The notes: generated from the letters alone by a model not told the origin. DNA of 64,000 bases from Rapana venosa (GCA_028751875.1 CM054138.1:39946116-40010115); one strand, 5' to 3'. Shown: positions 33,236-46,748, counted from the first letter of the stretch. Program-made: numbers and translations.

Positions 33236-33640
33236 AGGTGGTTGTTTACTTTAAACTGTTTATTATTTTGATAGACACATATCAAAGATGTATTGTCATG
33301 AGATCAATCATATCATGGGGACATTTAAAATGTGTATGTTGTGTCTCCTGTTAGATTACCCCAGTCCAGGTGTACGCTTTTTATCAGTGTAAACAACCTT
33401 ATCCAGTATTTTCAACTAGGCCTACTGTCTTTTTCTACGCATGTTGCGAAATCTAAAATCCTTTTCATTCATAAAATTGCTGAATGACGTAGCTCGCTTT
33501 GCGTTAGTGTACCCTCAGGCATTTGGGGCTGTGTCAGTAGTGTGTTCATTATTGATCAGTTTATGCTGTTGTATGAACACAGAGAAAATGTCAACGCTCC
33601 GTCTCGTATGTGTCTGTGTGTCGGTCTATCTCAGTCGCTC
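33236..33640. other. Possible intron, no feature seen
   Basis: The sequence after the candidate donor has no recognised exon and returns to high AT content. Confidence 0.3.
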
Positions 33641-33955
<315 letters not shown>

Positions 33956-34347
33956 CTGTGAATCTTATCTGTGAGGCTATCTGTCTATCTCTTTATTCTG
34001 TGTGCCTCACCACTTTTCTAAAGTTTGCTTGTTAATTACTCCATTTCGCTTTATTTTCGCCCACCTCTCTTGCCTACATTCAAATTGTTCTGTTATGTGA
34101 TCCCCCTGTGGCCTTTCTTATTACCGTGATCTTTCTCTCTGTCTATCCCTGTATCTTTCTGCCAGGGTGTCTGTGTCTGTCAGCTGTCTTGTCTGCTGAT
34201 CTGTCCTCTGTGTGGTGTGTGTGTGATTGTTTCTGTCTCTCTGTCTCTCTCTGTCTCTCTCTTCAGTGATGGTGTGTGTGTGTATGTGTGTGTTTCTTCC
34301 TTGATTAGATGGTATTTTTATTTGTAATAACTATTTAAAAATTAATT

Positions 34348-34425
34348 TATAATGATAATAATAATATATGGAACTTTTACAGCACCAAATCTTGTAAAGC
34401 AAACAAACCAAAGTGCTTCAGTCTT
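34348..34425 (-). mobile_element. Diverged SINE/LINE tail module
   Basis: 'GATAATAATAATATATGGAA' is followed by 'CACCAAATCTTGTAAAGC' and 'CAAACCAAAGTGCTTC'. It aligns with the module at 48152-48243 but with many substitutions. Confidence 0.65.
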
Positions 34426-36190
34426 AATCATATTTCAATTGTACAAACTTGTAACAAAATTTAGTCTCTTAAAAATACAACTTTTTACCAAAAAACCCCT
34501 TTATTCCAGTAGTTTTTTGTTAATAAACTGTGTTTTTTTAAAACATAAAAAGTAACAAATTATTTCAGTAAAATCAAAGTTGCTTTGATTCCACAACTTG
34601 TCTGGCAGGTGATAAAAATCTTACAGAATAAACATATTGACAAGAAAAAAGTAAAATAGCCCCAAACCACAATTTTCAAAGTTAATATTAAACATTCTAA
34701 TGGAATTTATGAAACTTTAAAAGTAATGTTCAAGACCCAACACTGGCAACAGTCTCAATAATCATGATTATAGATGGACATAAAGATAAACTGGCATTAA
34801 CTTAAGTTATTGTCATTACTAATATAATTTTAGACAATGATTTCAAATCAAAATATGACAGTATTCACTATTGATATTACTACTGTTATTGTTATCCAAG
34901 CTCTTAAAAAATTATGAGAAGTCTCATTTTGTTTTGATTTGTTGGGTGTTTTGCTTGTTTTTGTTTGGTTTGGTTTAATTTGGTTGTTTTCTTCATTTTT
35001 ATTGACATTTGGAAATGTACATTTGTTATGTAGCCTTGCTTCAGTTTCTGTTTGTATTTCTTTCTTTCTTTTTTTTAAAAGCACCATTCATTTGAGTAGC
35101 TGACAATCAGACTTATATGACAGATTGAAAAAGAACTTATATTCTGATTACTCATTTTTGAATTATCATGATATTGTATGTGTCTGTAGAAGAAAACTTC
35201 CATCATAAACCTTTCCTTCCTAACATCTGTTTTTCAGATCAGCCTCAGCCATATTGACAGTTTTACCAATATACATGTTGTTAGTAGCCATTTGAACTCA
35301 GGCAAATCATATGTTTTTGTGCCTACCCTTAACCACACATATATTTCTGCACCCCTCCCCCTTCTCTCTCTCTGTCTCACCCTCTCTCTGTGTGTGTCAG
35401 TCTCATAGAGTCATAGTATGTGTGCGCTCGCCAGCCAGTTCACTTGTGTGCGCATGTACAAACAATGCAGCCACATTTCTTCTTTCATTAACTCATTTTA
35501 TCTTTTCTTTTTTCTTCTTTTAATTTAAAAAAACAACAACTGTATGTCTTTTTCTTATGCTCTTTGTTCTCCTCATGTTTGCCACTCCACCCCCCTTCTA
35601 GCTCTCCCCTGCATAGTCCTTCTCCACTGTCCATTTTTCTTCCTCCTCCTCTTTTTGAAGTTTTTTCTTTTCTTGGAACACAAAAACGCCCCCTTTTTTT
35701 CTTTTTCTTGGAACAAAAACTGAATGAAACGCTGTCTTGTTTTATCTGAGTCAGAACTGAATTCAGCTTATATATTTATAACCTTTAATGAGTAATCAGT
35801 GCTTCCTTTAAAATACAACCCTCCAAAAAGTAAACGAACGTAAGGAGAAAACATGTTTAAAATGCTATTTTTACACTATCACGCTAAAGGGGGGCTGCTG
35901 CCAGCACGACCTAACCAGAGAAAACTTGGGACGTGAGGAAAAGAAAAAGCATGCGACAAGGTGAATGTGACATGTTCTTGTTAAAGTAATTATATCTTTT
36001 GCAGCGACTGCGGCAGAGCTAACTTAGTCCATTGTCGTTTTATAATGAAAACGGCTGTTATGAGCCCAGTCAAAAGCGGTTGGCCATTCAGCAGCGGAAA
36101 GAAGACATATGTCGCATTTCTGTCGGCGATGTATATAGGATTCAGTCAGAAAGGTGTGGGGGAAGGGGAGAAAAAGGGAGGGAGGGGGGA
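34426..36190. other. Intergenic, AT-rich, no gene seen
   Basis: T-rich and CT-rich DNA with scattered low-complexity stretches (34920-35080 TTTG-rich; 35490-35530 T-rich). No exon-like sequence is convincing. Confidence 0.4.
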
Positions 36191-36193
36191 GGG

Positions 36194-36249
<56 letters not shown>

Positions 36250-36457
36250 AGCAGCAACTTGCGTTGAGTGCAAAATGTGTGTGTGTGCGTGTGTGTGCGC
36301 GTGCGTGCGTGCGTGTGTGTGTGCGTGCGTGCGTGCGTGCGTGTGTGTGGTGTGTGTGTGTGTGTGTGGCCACCCATGGTGGTTTGAAATGTGTGTGCTG
36401 AAGGTTTTCAGTGTATAACACTTGCCACTAGTAAGACTATTTGGTTAGAAGGGGAAG

Positions 36458-36528
<71 letters not shown>
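36190..36528 (+). repeat. GA, GTGC and GA microsatellite cluster
   Basis: (GA)n at 36199-36250, a (GT/GC)n alternating purine-pyrimidine tract at 36276-36369, and (GA)n at about 36460-36525. The long frames across this region are repeat artefacts. Confidence 0.95.
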
Positions 36529-36529
<1 letters not shown>

Positions 36530-36632
36530 AGATGAAGAACAACACTGAAAAAGCTCAGTTAAGTGTATTGACTTAAGCTGGCGAATGATGTGCAAATGTG
36601 TGAAGGTGGAGTGTTTTATGCAAATAGAAACT

Positions 36633-36668
<36 letters not shown>

Positions 36669-37359
36669 TCAGGCGCGCGCGACACATGCACAAAAAGTTC
36701 ATATTTGAAACCCATTAAACGTTCGTTTCGGGTATGTGGGGTTTTTTTTTTTTTTTGGTTGTTTTTTGTTGTTGCTGGTTGTGTTTTTTGGGGGTGAGTG
36801 GGGGGTATTTTGTTTTTGTGTTGTTGTATTTTGTTCTTATATTGTTTTATGTTTTGTTTCTATCTGCTTATCATTATTGAGATGAAAGCATTGTGCAGAT
36901 ATTTATTACGTGGTGCTGTTTTATTAACGTTTGAACCACCAGAAGAAAAAAAAATTAGCGCCAACTTTTCACAACTTTTCATTTTCTTTGATCATCGAAC
37001 CTAAAGTAGTTTGAAATTTTTTTTGTAAAGAAACTACAGTGTTGAAAATCCATCAAAGTAAATGTAACCTTAACAACACATGGAGAGAAAGGAGGTTTAA
37101 GGTTTAAAAATATAGTCAGCCGTTATCTTCATAAGCTATTATTTTGAAACCTTTCCCCCCTCATTCTTTTTTTTAAATTGTCTCTTGATACGAACAAGGC
37201 TTTATATTTGTATTTTTAACCGAGTGGCCTGCATTTTATTTGGATGGAGAGAGAGAAAGAGAGAGAGCGCTCGAACTCGATTTCTAATAATCTGTTTACA
37301 GCAAGGCCATTTGCCGTGAAGAGGGTAGCCGACTGTTTAGTTTCTAGTGTGTTAAGAAA

Positions 37360-37545
37360 AATAAAAGAAAAACAAAAAAGAAAGAAAGAAAACACCCACA
37401 AAAAACAACCCCCCCCCCCCCCAAAAAAAAACAACAACAACAACAACAACAACAACAAAACCACACACAAAAAACCCCCAACAAACAAGCAAAAACAAGA
37501 GCGAGCGAGCGAGCGAGAGAGAGAGAGAGAGAGAGAGAGAGGCCT
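37360..37545 (+). repeat. A-rich, C14, CAA and GAGC/GA repeat tract
   Basis: A-rich DNA, a C run at about 37409-37422, (CAA)n at about 37430-37458, then (GCGA)n and (GA)n at 37499-37540. Confidence 0.85.
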
Positions 37546-37549
37546 TGTT

Positions 37550-38760
37550 AAAAATATTTCGAAAGGGATATACAACACTCACCATTGCTTCCGGTTAAAA
37601 AAAAAAAAGTCAGCCAGCAAGTAGAAGACATACAATAAAACATACCTTATTATTCAGTGATATGTCATAAACGTGTCATCGTTATTTAGTGGTAACCCGT
37701 GCCCGGTTTTCGCAAAGAAACCCACACCGTAGGCGTTTTCTCGTAGCACACGCAATCCTGAAACAGAATACAAGGGCATTGCAGAAAATATGTTGTTTCC
37801 ATTGCACAAACACAATGCCAGTGTCTCCCAGACAATTCAGATTATGCCATATGCTCGAATGCTTGGGTGTTGGGTAGCAAGTGATCTGAAAATGCACCTG
37901 GGTTTGTTCCCATTATGGAAAACAAGACAGAACAAAACAACCAGGAATGCGAACAAGTGAATAAAAACAAGCAAACAAAACAAGAAACAACAACATACAA
38001 CAAAGGGTCGTCTGAAAGTGCGTCCATTTTTTATTCTGGAAAACACAGACAGGTAAACAAGTAAGCAATTAAACAAAGTGAAAGCTATATACGTGTAGTA
38101 TGCATGTTTGAATTTGATAATGTATATTTCAGTAACAGCTTTAAAAAATAGTGCTTATGTGTATATTTGATTTAATTTTCATTGTCAGTATAGATTGCTG
38201 TAAATACAAAGATCTCAAGTTCCACATGCTTTTTTTCTGATTACTCGCTTGCTTAAAGAAAAAAAAGGTTATAATTTATTTATGGGTCAGGTTAATATAG
38301 GCTATTGATCGAAGGGAAGGGTTTGGGGGAGCTTCTATGAACTGTTCATCATTATTTCTCCACATCACATCACAGGCCTAACACTGTGTAGCAGACCAGG
38401 TAGTCACTGGTACATTGTAATCAGTAGTTCGTTCTAAAGCCGTTTCCGACTTTAAGGTTGATGATAAAAAACGGTTAGATGTAGTGTATAAAGAAAATTA
38501 AAAAGGAAGAGAGAAAAAACCCAGTTAAACCAACATCGAAGTAAACCATTTCGCTTGCTGTGTCCTGTTTTAGGCGTGCAAAGAATAAACGTATGAATGG
38601 AAATAGTAGATAAGAGTCTAAAATGGCGAACAAGGAAACTAAACGGTTAAGAAAATCATGGCAAAGTACAAATAATAGCAGAAACAATAAATGAAAAAAT
38701 AGTAATCCTTATTTAAACAGGAGACGAGATACATAATTACACATAAAACGGCTGTAATAT
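37550..38760. other. Intergenic, no feature seen
   Basis: The segment is non-repetitive at 37680-37900 and AAAC-rich at 37920-38000. I see no gene. Confidence 0.4.
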
Positions 38761-38778
38761 ACACACACGCCTTCTTTT

Positions 38779-38779
<1 letters not shown>

Positions 38780-38828
<49 letters not shown>

Positions 38829-39033
38829 CGCGCGAATGTACACTGAAATATATTTACTAGGAAATCTACAAGATGACAAATTAAAGTGACAGTATTTCTG
38901 AAGTGGCTGTCGTTTCCGTTTCTCAATGAATGGATGACACCGAAAGCTACAACACTTTAGTTTCTTTCTCAGTATTTCTTTTTATTCTGTCAATTCTGTC
39001 GACTTGTCTTTCTTTAAAAATTGAGATGAGAAC

Positions 39034-39100
<67 letters not shown>

Positions 39101-39110
39101 AGGGAGGGGT
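38780..39110 (+). repeat. CA and GA microsatellites
   Basis: (CA)n at about 38779-38827 and (GA)n at about 39033-39094, the latter followed by (GGGA)n. Confidence 0.95.
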
Positions 39111-41035
39111 GGTGGTGATGATGGTGGTGGTAATAGGAGACAAAAAAGGAGGGTGTGTCTTTTCAGTACTTTTGTCAACTGATCTGCCTGCTGTTTTGAC
39201 GAAGCTCGTGATTTCAACGTGGTAATTTGGTTTAATCGATTTTTTTCATGCAGTCATCAATTTTCACATGAAGAGTATCAGCAAGCCAAAAGTTAATGCT
39301 AATTTTGTATTTTGTTTTTAAAGAAAATATTGTCATTTCGTATGATTGTGTGTGTGTTTTTTTTCATTTGTCAAAAAGAAAGTGTGATGACATAGAGAAG
39401 TGTGTCACTCTGTATTTGAGTATTAAAAAAAGAAAGAAAAAGGCACACGCAATACTACTATCGAGTTTTTAAGTCTGTTCTCCAAATCTCCAAACAGAGA
39501 TTTTATTTTCATATTCCCTGCCTATAGTTATTTTTCTGCAATTTGTTTTGATATTTATCAGTTCATTTATCTATTAATTTGTTCTTGCAAATGACTGCGT
39601 TGATTATTTCTTTATTGGTTAAAAAAACCACACCACTTTCTTGTTGATGTCTGGCTATTTGAAGTCTGCAACCTGCTGCTATATATATATATATATAACA
39701 CAGTGCGTGGGTTCGAATCAGACAGGCAGAGTAGACAGACAAAAATGCTGTCGGACAGACAGACAGTCTCTCTCTCTCTCACTCTTTCTCACTCTCTCTC
39801 CTTCCCTCCGTTCCACCCACCCTGTCCATCTGTTTCTGAAGGGTAAAAGAAGAAAAGAAAAAAAGCCATGCTCGCTCCCCACACCGAGGCGAATTGAGGA
39901 CAGTGGCAGGCAAGCAGGGAGAGAAGGGACCTCCCACCACTCCGCTGGAGTCAATCATCCACTGTGGCTTGTCAGGCCTTTTCAGGGTCGGCGCCCATTG
40001 ATTATTACTCACCCACTCCCACCTCCCCCCCCCTCCCCCTTCAACAAAGCCTACCTGCCGCTGGGCTGCACTGCACAAACCTCTCCCCCTAATGTGTTCT
40101 GGGGGGTGTCGGGAGGTTCGCGGGCTTTAAAGGAAAGGTGGGAGGTGCAGGAAAGGAGTGAGGTTACCGTTGGGGGGGGGGAGATGAGGGTGTTGCTTTT
40201 TATTCCCATTGTGCGATGTGTCCGTTAAGTCGCGTTTTCTAGAGGACTCGTCGCCGTTGGTGTTATTGCTTCTCGCTTTTATTGCCAGGGAGAGCCAATA
40301 ACATTCACACAGTGTTCGCCTTGTTTGATAGCAGGGGGGATTTTGAGTCCAGAGGGTGTGTGTGTGTGTGTACAGACACTGAGACAGAGAGAGGAGAGAG
40401 AGAGTTGATTGGGAATTACTGTCAAATGGGAAGAAATGTACACCCTGACCAGAACAACAATTTAAAAGAAAAGGAATTGGCAATTGTGAAGGAAGTGTCT
40501 GTTTGGAACAAACATCATTCTCCTGTGCCTGTGATATGATACCGCCCAGGGAAGGGTAGTTTGGTTTTGAGAAAACTGAATTCAGTGGGAGAACTTGGAA
40601 AGAGAGAAATTAAATAAGATGAATAAAAAGAACTGACCCAGCCTCACCAAGCTCATCCCATTTTATGTATAGCGCATACTGATGCTTTAACACTTGAGTG
40701 CTACTTCAAATTCTGATATAGGGAAGCATAGCTTACTACTGAACATGAATAATGTTATTACTAGTTTGTACAAGCAGTCAATCAATCGATATAATTTTAT
40801 CAGTCAATCACCCCCTTACCGCCAGCTCTCTCACTCTATCTATCTATCTATCTATCTATCTAATCTGATTCTTATGTCAAGAGCTTGTGGTGGCTGAAGA
40901 CAATCTATTCATAACATTTTAGAGCATACAAATATTCAAATGTAGGCCGTGGCACTTAGCTTTCATCAAAAACTCGCAATGCTTTTCAGCCTGGACTAAA
41001 TGAGTGAACTGATCTTTCCCCCCTTTGCACTCGAG
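39110..41035. other. Intergenic with low-complexity DNA, no gene supported
   Basis: A frame of 195 codons at 39641-40228 is proline- and serine-rich and crosses TA, CT and C runs. It has no recognisable domain, and I do not support it as a gene. (TCTA)n lies at about 40838-40862. Confidence 0.4.
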
Positions 41036-41039
41036 CATG

Positions 41040-41245
41040 GATTTGCTGATAAATCTTGTCGTTGTTGATGCACACTGCGTGTGTTAGTATCTCTGTAACC
41101 GTCAGAAGCTGGCAGTTCGGGTAGATGACCTTGATAATCCAACCCTTAATCCACCAGCGCCATTAAGATTTGAACTTGCGACCTAAAGTGGGATCAAGGG
41201 TCAATCACGCTGTGAATATTCGTCACCCACTCTCAGGTCATGTTG
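41040..41245 (-). mobile_element. Degenerate tRNA-related repeat
   Basis: The minus strand has a box B-like 'GTCGCAAGTTCAAATC' and the flank repeats 'GTTGTTGATGCAC' at both sides (about 41060 and 41231). This could be a target-site duplication around a diverged SINE. Confidence 0.3.
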
Positions 41246-41249
41246 TTGT

Positions 41250-42340
41250 TGATGCACTGTCTTATGAGAGGAGCAAAAGTATGAGGGGAAAAAAATGAGG
41301 GGTGGAGAAAATCCATCTTTATACACGAATATCAGAACAGTTCATCATCACTATTGTCTGCGCCGAGGCAAATTACCACAGAGGTGGGGAGTTGAGTGAC
41401 AAATCGGTAACCCATTGGCGTGATAAGCTGACAATGTGGCTTCGCAAAAAACACTGTCAGAGGATCTCCAACTCCTAGACACCTCTGCCCTCTTGAACTT
41501 GTGAATGAAGTGCTTTGAAAAGTGCCTGAACCCGTCACCTCCACAAAAGCCGTGGGTTATTCCCAAGGATTAGGATTTAACACGCCCTTTGGACACCGCC
41601 GACGACCCACTAAACCCCCGAAGAATGCTGATTTCTTGCTCTGATGGACTTGGGGTAGACAGGTCGACTGGGTCGGAACTTTGTGACTTTGAAATCTTTA
41701 CACCTGATGGGATAGCCCCAAGCGTGGGCCTGGTTGGAAAACTCTTCGCCCCCAATACAAAGCTGGCTTCGCGATGATGACGATGATGACCGGGGCATGA
41801 AAAAGAAAATCTGCAGTGAGTCAGACTTTACTGTGATCGTAACGTCAGGGTTTACGTACACTCTGCGGGGCGTCGAGGACGTCATCACGATCCATGTGTG
41901 AATCAAGCATGGGGGATTGTACAGTGCTCCATAAAAAAAACACACCCAATCACCACATAATGCTTTTTTCCAACGTTTGAACTCTTGTTCTGATTTTGCT
42001 ACAGGAGCGCCCCCCCCCCCTTCCTCCCTCCCTCTCTCATACACATACACACGCGTGTGCGCACGCACGCGCGCACGCACACACACACATACTTTGTTTT
42101 TCCTTTTCCCTTTTCTGTCTCCTCTTCTTCTTGCCTATTTTCTGCCTTCCCAACCCATTCTTTTGACTTTTTTTTCAAACAAATTTGACATTTCTATCCT
42201 AACACTGACTGTATATGACATTGTTTATCTGTATTGATTTGTTTTGACGACCAGGTAGTGAAATTGTAGATACTGAGAAAGGCTCAGGCTGGTTATGATA
42301 TTTATTATATTTTTCTTTGTTACCTTGAAGGTTTTGTTGT
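41250..42340. other. Intergenic, mostly unique, no gene supported
   Basis: The segment at 41340-41900 has balanced composition and open frames on both strands, but none with recognisable domains. A CA/CG-rich tract occurs at about 42040-42090. Confidence 0.35.
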
Positions 42341-42349
42341 TGTTGTTGT

Positions 42350-42435
42350 TTTTGTTTTCCTTCCTTGGCTGGAGTTTCGGGGTTCACCAGTGGTGAGGTT
42401 TTGGGGATGCGACCGTTTTTGGCCACCATCAAGGT
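42350..42435 (-). mobile_element. Repeat family D fragment
   Basis: 'TTCCTTGGCTGGAGTTTCGG' and 'GCGACCGTTTTTGGCCACC' match 25215-25305 and 7620-7710. Confidence 0.6.
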
Positions 42436-42603
42436 AGCCGCCTTTACCTTGAAGTTATGTTTTATACGCTTTTTATAATCTGGGGTTGATAAATCAAGCG
42501 GAGTGGCTGGTTGTCCTCACCATGGTTTCCTTTCCTTTTCCTTAATGACTAGAATAGACAAGTTTTCTTTCGAGTTGTCTTTTGAGTTCGATGTTGTTTG
42601 ATA

Positions 42604-42660
42604 TTTATTAATTATTTATTTATTCTTTTATATCGAGGATAATGGAATAAGCACTCATAT
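42604..42660 (-). mobile_element. SINE family B 3' end
   Basis: A (TTTA)n tail is followed by 'TATCGAGGATAATGGAATAA' and 'GCACTCAT', then unique DNA. It is strongly 5'-truncated. Confidence 0.65.
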
Positions 42661-43940
42661 TTGAGAGGTTTAAGTGGGTGTTAACTTTGCACTTGGAAGT
42701 GAATGATGAGATGTTTGGAATTCAACGGGGCGATAGCCTTGATAATTATGGCGTTCATATTAATTTTGCGGTTCGATTAACAAAATACAATATTGTTCCA
42801 CTAACTTTCCTGTAAATAGTGCCCATAAAGAAAAGGGGGGAAAAAGAGAAAAAAAAAGTCTTTTGAATGTGTGCCACTAGGTTCATGTCTTCGTGTCCAT
42901 AGTCTTCAGAAGAGGAAGAATCAGGAAACCAAATTGCGCACAAGGGGCTGTCTGCCACATAGCTACCGGGCCGTCTGCTTCTTAGCCAGAAAGTTGGAAA
43001 CAGGCGTATAGAGTGGGAAGGAGGGGGGTGGGGGAGGAGGGAGGGGGCTAACTGTTGTGTAGTATTATGCAGGTTATGCACTTCTATTATTCCCAAGCCA
43101 GACGGCTCCCCCATCTCCACCCCACCCCGCCTTTCCCATTCCTCCCACCTTTCCTCTCTGACTGTGACAGCAGGTGGCGAGTGCAGAGCCATGAAGCATG
43201 CAAAAATGGTCGGCGAGGGTTCTAGACGGCCGCTGGGCGGCGTGGCGGCGGCGGCGGCCTGGTCGTTACAGGGTCAGACGAGTGTAAGCGCTTGGGGGTC
43301 GCCGGGTTCGGACGGCAGGGCGGCGGACATTGGCAGCTTTTGTTTCCCAGGCCGGCGATTCGGGACCTGTCGGGTCAGCCTGGGTTTGGCGGTGGTGGTG
43401 GTGGTGTTGGCACCACCCACTTTTGGTACCACGGCCCTATGGGATTTCTTTCCCAACAGGAATGGCGCCGCTTCCCACTCCAATTCCTTTGCTGTACTTA
43501 ACACTTCCACTTCACTCTCATGCAGACAGGCAGAGGAAGTGCATGCATAATGCATACAAAAGTGCGCTGATAGAGGCTGTCAAGGTGAACTGGTGTTTAT
43601 TGCTTTGACACACAGGCTTGAATCGAAGGAAAATCGAAGACAGCCACAACAACACATGACTGCCGACGGATCCCAGAAAACGTATAAGTTAATTAAACAA
43701 AGGGGACAATAAGGCATGTTCGCTACAACAAACACTAAAACGAACAAGAACAACGACAAGACCTCTTCTCTTGTAAAAGTACACAACAAAGGCAGCAAAC
43801 TTCAAGCTGAGTTTACAGTGGCTTTGATGAGCGTTGCAAAAGAATTTTTGCTTGCCATTGAAGCAGCCACAGAAGTTGCTCTTATTCATTTCCCATTCGT
43901 CTTGTATTAGTAAACGTTCCCCAAGGCCTTGTTAAGTCCA
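42660..43940. other. Intergenic, partly GC-rich, no gene supported
   Basis: The segment at 43150-43460 is GC-rich with CpGs and a (GGC)n stretch at about 43241-43256. It could be a CpG-rich regulatory segment or an unrecognised exon. Frames of 90-145 codons here carry no domain that I recognise. Confidence 0.35.
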
Positions 43941-43942
43941 GT

Positions 43943-44470
43943 ATGGTTTCCAACTTTATATTGGAGACAGACAAGCAGGCCAACCAGTCAACTTGTACCA
44001 GATCATGCCATGTGAATGAAGTTAGCCCACAGCAGCAGCATGATCGGGGAGAAGAGGCGGCAAGCAGGCAGGAATCTGTGAGCAAGCAATCGATAGGGGT
44101 CGGCCTGCTGCTGAGTGACGGATGGCCACGCTCTCCGCTAGCTGATTGCTATGGCAACTTGAGTGGCGAGGACAAAGTGACAGCTGTAAAGGCTAGCCGC
44201 CGCTCAGCAGGGTGGTCAGCCTGTTTAGCCGTCTATCAATCAGTCTGCCGGTTGGTCTGCCTGAGTCGGTAGCATCAGTGTGGTCAGTGGTGTGACGAGT
44301 GATTGATTAGCTGTGACTGGCGAGATGGATATCAGCGTCTGAGCTACTTAAGCGATCTCAGGGTCGCGCGGAAAGAGAGGCAGAGATTGTCTGTTAGTTG
44401 GGCTAGGCTGTAGACATCCTGACAGGGATTTGAGATTGGCCACTGTCAGTCGGTGACGAATGTGAAATAC
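43943..44470. promoter_or_regulatory. Non-repetitive island with RFX-like and PBX/HOX-like sites
   Basis: About 500 bases of balanced composition without simple repeats. It contains 'ATTGCTATGGCAAC' at 44145-44158, which resembles an RFX X-box, and 'TGATTGATTA' at 44300-44309, a PBX/HOX-type composite. These are motif matches only. Short motifs occur by chance and there is no identified target gene. Confidence 0.3.
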
Positions 44471-44659
44471 CATTGAAATCATAGTTATCCACTGATTGTG
44501 TCTTTTAACTGATATCTATTTTGTAGTTTGTCAGCTGCTTGATTTCGTTAGCTATTCATTATTCAGTATAGTATCTGTTTACAATAGAATACCGGTCATG
44601 CTACAAAAATTATACATTCGAAAACAGAATGTTGGAAATAAATTACTGGTTGCTTTAGC

Positions 44660-44662
44660 TCT

Positions 44663-44743
<81 letters not shown>

Positions 44744-44808
44744 CCCCCCCGTGTGTGTGTGTGTGTGCTACCATTCCAAAAAGTAAATGGAAACAGACAC
44801 CCCTTCTC

Positions 44809-44839
<31 letters not shown>

Positions 44840-44840
44840 G
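44660..44840 (+). repeat. CT, GT and CA microsatellites
   Basis: (CT)n at about 44661-44742, a C run, (GT)n at 44751-44768, then (CA)n at about 44810-44835. Confidence 0.95.
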
Positions 44841-45081
44841 TGACATATAGTTTTCAGTCCTAGTTTCATGAATCATTTCGGCCACGTCACACAGAGGGGA
44901 AAAGTTTGTACATATTACTTCTATCAAGTATCTTCATAAAATCGCCCGTGTTTTTGCTGTCAACTTTCTAGACACCATGTCGGTCGATGACGTGTACATC
45001 ATTCGTGACTCGTTGACGTGTGATGTGACCTGTCAGGTGACGTCAGTTTGAAACACTAGGCAATGAATCTACACAGGAAAA

Positions 45082-45110
45082 GGGGGGGGGGGGGGGGGGG
45101 GGGGGGGGGG
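45082..45110 (+). repeat. Poly(G) run of 29
   Basis: An uninterrupted G29, one of a series of long G or C runs between 45 and 64 kb. Confidence 0.95.
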
Positions 45111-45399
45111 AGTTGGCAGAGGGGAGGGAAGAAGAATTATGAAGGAAAAAACAGTGACTCAGCAGGTTCTAAATGTAATGCCCAAGACAGTCGTGGCTTC
45201 TTTGTTTCTGTTTAAAAAAAACACCCAACACAGATGACGAACGATACTATAGCTGTAGAGTACGTCATGTTGAATGACGTCTATGGCCGGTTTTTTTTTC
45301 TCTCTGGGGGGATGGGGGTGAGGGGGAGGGGCTCCCATTGACAATCATTCAAAGTTTGATAACTCTCCTCTTCATATTCGGTTTGGGGGTTATTTGTAG

Positions 45400-45461
45400 A
45401 ACACACACACACACACACACACACACCAGAGAAGAAGGAGGGAGGGAGACACACAAGTGAG

Positions 45462-45502
<41 letters not shown>
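45400..45502 (+). repeat. CA and GA microsatellites
   Basis: (CA)n at 45401-45426 and (GA)n at about 45465-45501. Confidence 0.9.
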
Positions 45503-45504
<2 letters not shown>

Positions 45505-45853
45505 ATTTGTTCCAGTCTGACGACCCTTGATCAGCTGCGATCATGGCAGGCAGTTGCTCGATCATCTGTGGTAGGCTGGGCAGAATGAGCACGTGAAGAG
45601 GGAAAGGAACAGAAATGGAAACCGCGCAGGAGGAAATAGCCTGTTAGCTGAAGTAATTCAGAAATGAAAAAATACACATTCAACACGCATACACTGGAAA
45701 GTCAATCCAATAACGCATGGTTCCCCTAGTGCCATGACTGTATTGTAAACATGTGGTTGAAGGATACTTTCTTCTTTATTTCTTTCTGTTTGCTTGTTTG
45801 TTCTTCTCTTACTTAATTAGGTTGTTAACTATCATATATACGTTTGTTCCCCG

Positions 45854-45880
45854 CCCCCCCCCCCCCCCCCCCCCCCCCCC
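45854..45880 (+). repeat. Poly(C) run of 27
   Basis: A C27 run followed by (AC)n. Confidence 0.95.
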
Positions 45881-46131
45881 ACACACACAAAACACGACGA
45901 AGAGTGGTGAAGGAAAACAAGTGCAGGTGTGTGTATGTTTATACAGACAGACACAGACAGACAGACAGAATTCCAGCATATCCTAACAGTTAACCCTTTT
46001 ACCCGCCTCGGAATACTTCTTGTAATGAAGATCTAAATTACGCATTACTGCTGATTATATCATGTAACTGATTCCAGAAAGGGAAGGAGATTTGAGAATA
46101 ATTAGATTTCCTTAAAATCAGCACTCATTCT

Positions 46132-46464
46132 CCCCCCCCCCCCCCCCCCCCCCCCCCAGCTTTCTGACTCAAGAGTTCCCCATCCATCCACCAGAAGTTT
46201 TTTAAAGACCCTCATCCCTGGGTGTATCAATCATTGCTTGGAATCCTCATAATTGGATTGCAATGGCTGTGCTGCTGCCAGTTTCTTGCTTTATTTCTCT
46301 GCCAGGCTGGAGTCCTGCATGATATCCACCGATGTGGACCTTTCCCTATTGCCCCCACTTCTCGTCGCTATACTGCCTTTGGGTTTTTTGTTGTCGTACT
46401 TGTTGTTTTTGGTTTGTTTTTTCTTTACTCGTTTTGTCCATCCCCCCCCCCCCCCCCCCCCCCC
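46132..46464 (+). repeat. Two long poly(C) runs
   Basis: C26 at 46132-46157 and C23 at 46442-46464, with AT-mixed DNA between them. The proline-rich frames here are artefacts. Confidence 0.9.
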
Positions 46465-46739
46465 GCCCCACCCCACACTTTCATGAATGTAATGTAGAGA
46501 TGAATAACTTTGTTGATGCTTTTCTGATGGAAAAACCAAACCAAACAAAACGGACAGGGCACATAAATTTATGCGCGCGATAAAAAGAAATTTAGTTCTG
46601 TTGTAGAATCTGTTTTTTTTAATTATTTAAACCCACCTTTTTGTTGGTTTTTTGACGGTGGGGTTGGGGTCTCATTTTGTTTGTTTTTTTGTCTCTATTT
46701 TTCTCTACATCTCTCTGGCGGTCTCAATCTCCCTATGTT

Positions 46740-46748
46740 GAACTCTCT

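Noticed and set aside
39641..40228. 195-codon open frame
   Set aside because: It crosses TA, CT and C runs, is low complexity and shows no domain.
41332..42086. Several open frames of 60-158 codons on both strands
   Set aside because: None shows a recognisable domain, conserved motif or splice context; balanced base composition alone gives such frames.
45990..46012. Second piggyBac end at TTAACCCTTTT
   Set aside because: No matching inverted end was found nearby, so a single 11-base match is too weak.
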